Notes under the pieces: model-generated
The model's input: only the letters and a program-made list of their open reading frames with translations
Told to the model about the DNA's origin: nothing
The model's database searches: none
Part shown: one piece after another, positions 56,601 to 64,000 of the stretch
How positions within the stretch are numbered: position 1 is the stretch's first letter
How the letters are laid out: each line of letters starts with the position of its first letter
DNA from: Blastobasis lacticolella
Lineage: Eukaryota > Arthropoda > Insecta > Lepidoptera > Blastobasidae
NCBI GenBank assembly: GCA_905147135.1
Contig: LR990056.1
Span: 10,922,001-10,986,000, forward strand
Length of the DNA: 64,000 nucleotides
Reading direction: 5' to 3'
Program-made: the position numbers and the translations under genes

Positions 56601-59600
56601 GTATGACCATTGTCGCATGACCGTTGCCAATTAGGCCACCGCCTAATATAATAAATAAATTACTTTCATTATGTGCTTATATAATATTGTAGCATCTCTC
56701 TAAAGCGTTCCAAACATGACCTTGGCAAGAAAGTATGTAATCCGATATAAAATGCAGTAAAAATGTTTCATAGTCGGAGATGCGTAGGCGACGAACATCA
56801 CATGTTTTCACACTATACGGCAACTATTTAATCTATATATTTTCCGAATTTTCTTTTACGTCAGTCATTAAATTCGGTCATTGGTTATCGTAGAAAACAG
56901 AATAATCGGTTACGTATACCTTTTCTTATGTGAATTTTTATGCAGGGTCTCTATGTTATAATTTATACAAGTTTTTTAGTCATACCTGCAGGCAAATGAT
57001 AGCAAGACATTAGCAACCGCGTGTGACCGCCTAACTCGAATTACGATATCTTTCATAATCTCTCGCGAATGGCACCGTGAAAGGAGTGAGCGAGATAAAG
57101 TCATCCCACCTAGTGGGATGCCTACCCATACTGCGTCCTTTGGTACGTTGTCGCCACTCGAGAAGTTTCCTGCCTCATCGGTGCATAATGCGTTGCATAT
57201 CTCTAAAATCTCGGGACACATTGCTCTGGCTGTAATTATATGGAATTGCTAATCGCCTCCGCCGCGAGGCTTTCCCATTGAGCACTAGTAGTTGGAACTA
57301 GTACCTGTAGTACCTAAGTAATCTGATTCTGTTATTTCTTAAATAAAATTGCTAGTTCAAAGATAGTATTAGCCGAGGACAACCTCGGGTAAATTAATAA
57401 TAATTCATCAGGTGGTAGGACTCTGGCAAGCCTGAGGAGTCCGCCTGGGTGAGTACCACTGCCTTATCTATTTCTGCCGCCAAGCAACAATGCTTGCATC
57501 GTTGTGTTCCGGTTTGAAGGATAAGGTAGCCAACGAAATTACAGGCATGAGGTATTTCATCGTAGTCCTCACAGTGACAACGCACATTTACCATCAGGTG
57601 GGTTATCTGCTCGTTTGTCACTGATAAGTATAAAAAAAAATATTTTATTCAAGAAAAACTTAAGCCTAAAATTACATGTTATGGTTACTTTTGTACGGAT
57701 GACAAATACGAGTACGTATATAGTCGATATTAATGATGGTTACAATAAATCTTATAGGGCTAAGGGGCCGTTCATAAAATACGTTCGCACACAAGGGGGC
57801 TCTTGCTGAGTGTGACAAAGTGTGACAAGGGGGGACGGAGGGTGTATAGCAACGTGACGTTCGCTGTTCATTAAAATATTTTCAATAAGTTTTTTTTTTT
57901 GACAATTTTTATTTTAAAATTTTCATCATAATAGAAAGTCATTTATTTTATATTTAGTAAATATATAGACTTTCAAACGTATACAGTTTTATAATAATAA
58001 ATTGTAACTTGATATATATTATTTTTTGTTTAGTTCTCGATATGAGCGCTGGCCATGGACTTATTCGTTATAAAAGATATTTATTACTTTATTTAAATTT
58101 TATTATAAAAACTAAATAAATATTAAAATTCTCAAAATTAATTAAAATTTACAATATTCAGGGGGGGGCTTAGTTTTTGTGACGAAATATTTCGAGAGGG
58201 GTCACAGAAAGTGTGACACAGCGTGAAAATGGGGGGGAGGGGGTAAAAAAAAAGCTGATTTTAGCGTGACGTATTTTATGAACGGCCCCTAAGCAACATA
58301 TCATTAGGTACGTACTATGCTAATTATCGTTAAACAGATACCTAAACTAAGTGCGAAATATAGGTTAGTGCCTTTTGATACCTATTATTGAATAATGAAA
58401 ATTATTTCCTTGTGAAAAAACTATAATATCTCTCTAATCTCTAATCGATCTCTAATCTGGGTATACCTGAGTGTCAAAATTTTGTTTCTCTGTGGTCGCT
58501 GGCTACACAGAAGTTGCAGCGGTGGGTATGAGTAGTGGGGCAAAGCCCTTAAAAGTAATCTGAATATACTATATTCAGATTAAATAAAAAAGTCATCTTC
58601 GAGTTAATGTCCCGGTTGTGCTGTCGCGCACGAGGGCCCAGGGTCCGTCTTAATCGTGATCCAGAATTTGGCGGAACAGATGATTACAGTGGAGCGACTG
58701 CCATCTGACCTCCGTGACCCTGCTACCAGGGGAATCTGACCAGACCAGATTGGAGGAATGTGCAGGTTTTGTCATGATGTTTTTCCTCGCCTTAAGAGCA
58801 TTGGTTAGCATTCAACATAACTCAGAAAAGCGTCATTGGTACATGGTCCCATTGGGATTCAAACCTGGTTCCCGGTACCACCACCGGCACTCCAAGCTTG
58901 TTTGATATTCAGATAACTTTGTATTTATTTGTGCATCGGTAATGCGGTCAGGATATACTAGGTTCTTTTACCCGTAATCCGTTCCGCTTTCGCATCTCAA
59001 ATCAAAAATAACTACTATTTACGGTTCTAATTATACATATGTCTATTTTTTCGTATCCAATCCCACACAGTTTTGCACTTACAGAGTTTGTGTCTAAGAA
59101 AACGTCACATCCGGAACCGTAGGCGAATTTCGTAGGCGCCAACGCAAAACAGCGCGTAAATAAATATACGTTTGAGACCAAAAAATTTACCATGTCTGGG
59201 CGACAGCATGACATAAGCATATTTTTAAAGGGTGACATGAATCGATTACCTAAATACTTGAATTTTTAGATAAAAGGCCGAAAAAGTATGAGTCGACAAA
59301 AAAATTTAAGTACAAGTTTTCTTTCATATCTAGTCATCTCTGAAAAGTAGCCCTGGCCACAAATGCCTATCAATAATAAAATGGGGTGACCTTAGGAATC
59401 AGTATAAGTATAGATATCGCACAGTCAGCAGCAGAGTGAATGGACCACCGTAGCATACAATAAAAGTATGGTAGGGGGGTCAGTTCTCTCTGCAGCTGAC
59501 TGTACCGACATCCCGCGACGTGACGTTTGAGCCACAATTTCCGCTATAACTTTCTCTATTTTGCCGAATCCACTGTGGCTCAGGTAGCTATATTTCATGC

Positions 59601-62600
59601 TGCATAATACCTAACTGTTGATATATGAACGTGCTGACGTCAGCACCTGGCCGAAACTTTGGCAGGAGACACGTTCTCCGAATAATTGACTCCTCGAACG
59701 TTACCCACTTTGTTAGTCTGGAGGGAGCCGTGTTACAGGCCGTTCCCGTTTGCCTTGCCAGTGTGTTCCGGAAAAAAATAATAATCGTAAAACAAAAGTG
59801 GGATAAGAGGCGTTTTGTTTTGTTTCTTCACTATACCGTATAAGCATAGCTGCCAGGATTTGTGATTTGTGATTACAGTGAAAAGGTGACAAATAAAGAG
59901 AACTGTTTACATTATTTTCGAGGATTATACCCCACCCAATTAGCAGGTATACCACACCACATATTTGTTGTGTTTATATTTGTATATTATAAGGATATTT
60001 TAAGTCCTATCGTTAATTTACTTACGAGTATATGATGACCTTGAGCTATATTCAATGCACAATTGCATGCAATGGCTTCATTAGTACTTTTAAACCGTAC
60101 CGTAATAAACCAAACTCTAGAAGATCTATCAAAATCACGAATACAGTTACTCCTTGAGTATTTAAAATTCGAACAAAATCAGACGCAATTTAAATAAAAT
60201 AAAATCAAACACAAAGCGCAAAATATCGGTGTAAACGCATCGGGAAAAAATTTAGCGTTCTCATGACGTGGCGAGTAAACTGTAGGCTATACGAGATATT
60301 TCGGGCGGGCGACGCCGACGGTCGAAGTATTTTTAGAGAGGACAGACTTTTTACAAAATAAACCGAGTTGTTGAGGTTACGAAGCATGATTTATAAGTGA
60401 TCTTAGCCGCCTCAGATTAGATATGTACGATGCTGCCTCATGGAAATACTGTAGAATGAGAAAAGTAATGAGCGTCAAGACGACATGGCCACTTCATTAC
60501 TCTTGTACGCCATTTTAAATTATGTGGGTAGTTATAGAATGTTGTATAATAATTGTTGGCAGTGTTACATTGCGATTGAGTCGTATTTTCAGAATATTAT
60601 TCGAAGTTATGCCTTAATGTAAGTACCTATATTTATTTTGTAAACATACCAGCCATGACATGTTAATTCGGTACGATCACTTCTCCACCGAAACAATATC
60701 ATTAGATATTTGTCGATTTATTGCGATTGCGTCTCTACCTAGCTCTTTTCAGAACTAAACTTGAAGTTAATTTTTAGAAGCTTATAACTGAATAATATTT
60801 ACAAATGATACTCTGCGTTGACACTGTAAAAGACGTGGCGTACCTAATGGAATGAAATTTATTGTCCCCCGGATGCGTCTCCTAATGTCACACTAACAGT
60901 AATTAAAATCAACGCGCCGTGTCCGCATGGCCATATAATGTGTAATTTTGACAAGGAGCCGCACTGAAATAGCGAAGGCCGCCATTTTGGCAGCGGCCAT
61001 GTTTATTTACGCGCGCGAATGCCACCGAGTGCAGCCCGCGCTGCGCCCGTGCAGCCGACACGTGTTAAGTTCAACTCTACGCAGGTACTCTAGATACCTT
61101 TATGCAAATGTTTCCTGGAAAAATTTAGGAGTAAATCTAAAAATCCTTATATGGATTCCTTTATGTGCCTATCTATGTAACAGAATGACAATGCTACGCA
61201 AGAGAATTGCTTATTGATAAAATATATTAACTTTTTCTCACTCTCGATAAAGATAGAAGTTGGAGATCGGTTGCTGTAGTTCTTGGGTGTAGATCCAGGG
61301 TAGGTATTTCAGGGCCCAAAGAGGCCCAAAATGCATGTAAACTGAACAAAATCGGTTGAATTTGTAAGAATAATTAAGTAAATTACTTTTCATTTCCCTC
61401 TTTATTATCACAAACCCGATCTTTAATTCTTGGTAAGTCTATATCAATGACCCATTAAATACCTAGGTATTTTAAACATACTTTATACATGCTCATAAAT
61501 AAAATGTTCACTAATAAAAATGAATCACCTAGCAAACCATACCTACAAGTTACATAATTGTACAAATTAATTAAGATGCAGTATAAGACGGTGTTAGTAT
61601 CTACATTTACATTAACAAGCTTAATTTTTATTTCACAGCTACATTGAGGAAGCAAGCTACAATAAGAGATAAGTCAGAAAATGGTGTATCAGAAGTTTTA
61701 GAAGAAAAGCTAGTTAAACCTTCAGCCACCAAATTAAGTGAGAAAACCTCTAGAGTGAACCCTGAAGAAAAAGCCAAATTTACAAAGTCAGCTCTTAAAT
61801 CGATAGATAAAATACCAAAGCTAGAAGATAAGCTCTCAATAGATAAAGGTGATGAAAAATCTAATGATAAAGTACCAGAGAAACCTACTCTAAAGAGTGT
61901 TAGAACGATTGATGATAAAGCCAAAGAAAAATCAGTGACAATAGTTGATAAAAGAGGATCGGAGAAAAATGGTCCTATTAAAGTTAATAGTTCAGTAAAT
62001 GACAAGCCTGTAAATAAAACCAATAGCGTAGTAAACGATAAACCTTTGAATAAAACTCCTAATAATATAAACAATAAAACACCAAGTAAATTTACTACCA
62101 CTCAGAATGAAAAAGTTAACGACAAACCAACTATAAATTCCTCAAATAAGGAAAAGAAATCTCTGGAGAAAGAAATTAAAGAAAATAAACCAGAACCTAA
62201 ATCAATACTTAAACCGGTAGAAAAACCATTAAAATCTAACGAGAAAGATAAACCGAATCTTAAACCAGTTGAAAAAGATAAACCTATTTTAAAACCTGTA
62301 GAAAAACCAAATTTAAAATCTGTAGATAAACCCAAAGAAGACAAACAAGAAAAAGTTGTTAAGGTAGACAAAGTAGAAGATAAAAAAGCCAAAGTAGAAA
62401 AGGAAAGTAAAGCGGAAGAAAAAGTACAAATGGCGACTAAACCACCGACACCTCTTGAAAAGACACCTTCGAAGGTTTGTAAATTAATCATAACATCCTA
62501 TCATTCCGTTCACTCCTGTCACATACGAGTATATCGTTTTCGTTAGTCTCCTTTCATTCATCCTCTCTACATGGCCAAACCAACTAAGCATTCCTTTCTC

Positions 62601-63376
62601 TACCCTAACCACTACATCTTCTTTCACTCCAGCATGTTCCCTTATTACACTATTCCGTTATTTATATATGTCAATGATACTCTTTTCATACTTCTTATCG
62701 CTCACATTTCTACTTCATTTTCTGCTATCGTTCTTCTTGTTCACCCAATTTTCGCTTCCTTAAATTAATTATGGAACGAGCGCTCCCTTTTTGACACCTA
62801 ACTGTTCATAAATGTGTGCGTTGCTCCATTCGCCATATTTCCCGCTTTCGCTCCCATTTTGACTTCACTTTCATAGTCACATCTTCATCTTTTTTTAAAA
62901 CCATTAAAATATAATCATCTTGACGTCAACATCCCGGTTGTGCTGTCGCGTGCGAGTGTCCACAGTCGACCTAGGCTATAACCCTGGATTTGACAGATCA
63001 GGTGATTACAATGGAGTGACTGCCATCTGACCTCCGTGACCTTCTTACAAGGGAAACCTGACCAAATTGGATTATGATGGTTTTTCGTCAACCATTACTT
63101 TCGTCTTAGTAACATTCACTCACATACCTTTGCAAAGATCCATTGAAATAAACATCTCCTGCTACTCCTTAACCAAAGAATAATTGTTTTAAATGTTCTA
63201 TTCACAGCTACCACCTCGTAAGCCGTCCCTACACAAGCAACCATCTAAAGATGGAGATGGTCCGGTGAAAAAATGGCGTGACCCGCTTCATGAGCGCGTA
63301 AAAGAGAACATAGACAAGACACTGGCAAATGAAATACCAAAGGGACACACTCTTACCAAGAATGAAAGTTTACGAA
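53647..63376 (+). CDS. Lys/Glu/Pro/Val-rich repetitive protein, 5' partial gene (function unknown)
   Basis: Three exons: 53647-53845 (ATG at 53653, acceptor CCACAG just before), 61639-62474 and 63208-63376, donors GTAAGT, GTTTGT and GTAAGT. Phases 1, 0 and 1 join without stops to give 399 residues, then the gene leaves the window. The N-terminus MPIGNVSRDTSGRRDSYRPP then WVKDKDTGAPPSWMSKRLKP is compact and GC-richer. Exon 2 (278 codons) is low complexity: about half Lys, Asp, Glu and Pro, with DK-x3-DK spacing and repeated LKPVEK-type units (LKPVEKPLKS, LKPVEKDKPI, LKPVEKPNLK). Exon 3 has KKWRDPLHERVKENIDKTLA. No membrane segment, signal peptide or enzyme domain is seen. The composition recalls PEVK-like springs of giant muscle proteins, but the family is not recognised. 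Intron 1 (7.8 kb) is full of transposons. Exon 1 may itself follow a non-coding exon upstream. Confidence 0.8.
53914..53990 (+). repeat. 5S-rRNA-derived sequence
   Basis: GAGACCGATTACTAAAGTTA then AGTAATGC and TACTGGATGGGTGACCGTTT match the order of the 5S rRNA core (CCGATCACCGAAGTTAAGCA, then TACTTGGATGGGTGACCG). It spans only the internal promoter part. It may be a SINE3-type head or an inserted 5S pseudogene. It lies in the intron of the plus-strand gene, next to a MITE. Confidence 0.65.
54021..54135. mobile_element. small MITE, TTAGGCGCT family, copy 1
   Basis: TTAGGCGCTATCCTAATTGG at the left and ATTGCCAATTATGACAGTGC then CTTAA at the right are imperfect inverted ends. The sister copy is at 56516-56646. 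Confidence 0.55.
54435..54670 (-). mobile_element. second tRNA-derived SINE family, full-length reverse copy
   Basis: In reverse the head carries TGGTTCAGTGG (perfect box A consensus TRGYNNARNNG) and GGTTTGATTCC (box B with one mismatch), followed by GCCGGGCAGAAATTGAAATG, GGGTGTTCTATGTATAATAA and an end AGATGGCGCTGTGTGGATTT. Head, body and tail are all present. The head is tRNA-like but not an intact tRNA gene. Confidence 0.75.
55225..56515 (-). mobile_element. LINE reverse transcriptase relic, split by a hAT element
   Basis: Antisense blocks GGAAGGTTTAGGAACCTTTT, CACAGCACGTGACCAAACTA (55225-55341) and TTTCATTTCGTTGGCGTGGA (56392-56510) follow the order of the relic at 8316-8930. The hAT element at 55342-56383 interrupts it. 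Confidence 0.6.
55342..56383. mobile_element. 1042-bp non-autonomous hAT element
   Basis: Ends CAGTGGCGTAGC and GCTACGCCCCTG are inverted repeats (11 of 12 match), with GGGGGCC words just inside both. The element is flanked by a perfect 8-bp direct duplication GCTGGCAC at 55334-55341 and 56384-56391, as made by hAT transposases. No transposase reading frame. Confidence 0.85.
56516..56646. mobile_element. small MITE, TTAGGCGCT family, copy 2
   Basis: TTAGGCGCTGTCCTAATTTG then CAACGGTCGTACGA at the left pairs with TCGCATGACCGTTGCCAATT and GGCCACCGCCTAA at the right. It is about 130 bp. Confidence 0.65.
57055..57205 (-). mobile_element. RTE-like LINE fragment
   Basis: One minus frame reads LEWRQRTKGRSMGRHPTRWD, which resembles the WRPRTGRRSVGRPPTRWxDD segment of RTE-type reverse transcriptases. 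The frame breaks on both sides. Confidence 0.55.
57395..57640 (-). repeat. CATCAGGTGGG repeat
   Basis: AATTCATCAGGTGGTAGGAC, GCAAGCCTGAGGAGTCCGCC, TTACCATCAGGTGGGTTATC, TGCTCGTTTGTCACTGATAA then a poly-A run. A LINE 3'-like repeat; relatives at 34770 and 44408 are in the other orientation. The 75-codon frame here is part of it. Confidence 0.5.
57763..58290. mobile_element. 528-bp element with AGGGGCCGTTCATAAAATAC ends
   Basis: The two 22-bp ends (57763-57784 and 58269-58290) are perfect inverted repeats. Inside both ends lie GTGACG and GTGTGACA-type words and G-rich runs (AGGGGGGGGC-like at 58161; GGGGGGGAGGGGG at 58229). No coding capacity. The superfamily is not identified and a target duplication is not clear. 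Confidence 0.75.
58590..58905 (-). mobile_element. SINE family A, reverse copy
   Basis: TTAATGTCCCGGTTGTGCTG, AGTGGAGCGACTGCCATCTG, GTGCAGGTTTTGTCATGATG, GCATTGGTTAGCATTCAAC, and a tRNA-like end GGGATTCAAACCTGG. Confidence 0.75.
59422..59502. repeat. short inverted repeat
   Basis: CAGTCAGCAGCAGAG and CTCTGCAGCTGACTG pair with one mismatch around a 51-nt loop containing GGTAGGGGGGTC. Confidence 0.45.
60948..61092 (+). promoter_or_regulatory. GC-rich segment, possible internal promoter or first exon
   Basis: Unlike its AT-rich flanks it contains GCCGCCATTTTGGCAGCGGC, GCGCGCGAATG and CAGCCCGCGCTGCGCCCGTG, ending CTACGCAG before GTACTC, a possible donor at 61092. A short frame from ATG 61000 would reach the donor in phase 2, which does not join in frame with exon 61639 (phase 1), so it would be non-coding if used. 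It may be an alternative start of the plus-strand gene. Confidence 0.3.
62540..62890 (-). mobile_element. LINE reverse transcriptase fragment
   Basis: Reverse reading around 62545-62610 gives a WFGHVERM-like sense (TCATTCATCCTCTCTACATG, GGCCAAACCAACTAAGC) and TCTTTCACTCCAGCATGTTC. It lies in intron 2 of the plus-strand gene, as does the next SINE. Confidence 0.45.
62910..63090 (-). mobile_element. SINE family A, partial reverse copy
   Basis: ATAATCATCTTGACGTCAAC, TCCCGGTTGTGCTGTCGCGT, GGATTTGACAGATCAGGTGA and GACTGCCATCTGACCTCCGT. Confidence 0.65.
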
Positions 63377-64000
63377 GTAAGTATCCTTCATATTTCAAAT
63401 AGCCTATATTGTCCACAGCTAGACTAGCGACTATTCCATATTGGGGGAGAATGTTACAAAAAATCCTTAGGGTATTGCTATTCTTGGAAATTGGGTTTTA
63501 AATATTAAACTTAATTTAAACGCGATACACCGGAGGCCCGCCCGATGACTTGATCGGCCTAAGTGACGAAGCCTTTATGTGGCTCAAGTCTTGTAAAATG
63601 GATCTGTAGATTTAATTGTACCTAATATAGTCTTTATTTTAAATATTAATATGCCATACGAATAAATAAAAAATATTAAACTGAAGACATTGCTACCAAC
63701 TTTTTAGATTACGCTGTGGCATATCGAACAAAAGCACTCTTATAAACTTAGATAGAATCTTCTCTAAAGGTATTATAATCAGACTAATAAATACTAGCTA
63801 GATACTTAGTTGAAAAATTAATATCGGTACACAAACAATGCTTAGTCACATAATTGTCACCATAATTAAATATCACAGACGAAACTAGAATAAGATGTGA
63901 ATCAAATGATCAGAATAGCGCTCTAGTTTATTTGTCGCGCTGTGACATAAACATTGACACAGTGCCTGTTCCTGGTACAGTATAATTAGCACTTGAGGCT
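63377..64000. other. intron of the plus-strand gene, no feature seen
   Basis: It follows the GTAAGT donor at 63377. AT-rich, without a recognisable exon or repeat before the edge of the window. Confidence 0.4.

Noticed and set aside
61628..62101. 157-codon minus-strand reading frame
   Set aside because: It is antisense to the Lys-rich exon. Its Ser/Leu/Phe-rich sequence is the mirror of AAA/GAA codons. The same holds for 62102-62491.

Overview
The window looks like insect, most probably lepidopteran (moth or butterfly), nuclear DNA. It is AT-rich, has GT-AG introns and small exons scattered among large non-coding stretches, and carries many SINEs, LINE 3' ends ending in ATG-type microsatellite tails, mariner, hAT and Harbinger relics and fold-back MITEs. 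There is no operon structure and no sign of bacterial, plasmid or phage DNA. The species is not identifiable by eye.

Four genes can be supported. Three lie in tandem on the minus strand and encode secreted peptidoglycan recognition proteins (PGRPs, N-acetylmuramoyl-L-alanine amidase fold). They share one architecture: a signal-peptide exon, an exon with the first half of the domain, a central exon of exactly 119 nt, and a C-terminal exon, with intron phases 1, 2 and 1. PGRP-B (11773-14149, 222 aa) and PGRP-C (30279-35525, 200 aa) are complete and keep all five amidase residues. PGRP-A (1513-9695) is incomplete here and has Phe in place of the catalytic Tyr. Its last exon is either off the left edge or decayed beside a LINE insertion. 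The cluster probably arose by duplication and would act in sensing or degrading peptidoglycan in gut or haemolymph.

The fourth gene is on the plus strand (53647 to beyond 63376). It is a 5' partial gene for a Lys/Glu/Pro/Val-rich, probably disordered protein with KPVEK-like repeats. Three exons join in frame (phases 1, 0 and 1) and the gene runs off the right edge. I do not recognise the family; a large muscle-type protein is only a guess.

The rest is mobile-element and repeat DNA. It includes at least twelve pieces of one tRNA-derived SINE family, one copy of a second tRNA SINE, a 5S-rRNA-derived segment, RTE-like LINE ends on both strands, two mariner relics, a hAT element with a perfect 8-bp target duplication inside a LINE, a Harbinger-like element with a TTA duplication that carries a minisatellite, a MITE inserted in inverse orientation inside a copy of itself, and a 1.3-kb inverted repeat. 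Stretches 36.4-40.7 kb, 43.5-45.4 kb, 48.1-49.8 kb and 51-52.7 kb are AT-rich and show no supportable gene. I found no undescribed multi-gene system. The most interesting leads are the predicted catalytically dead PGRP next to two intact paralogues, and the nested elements.
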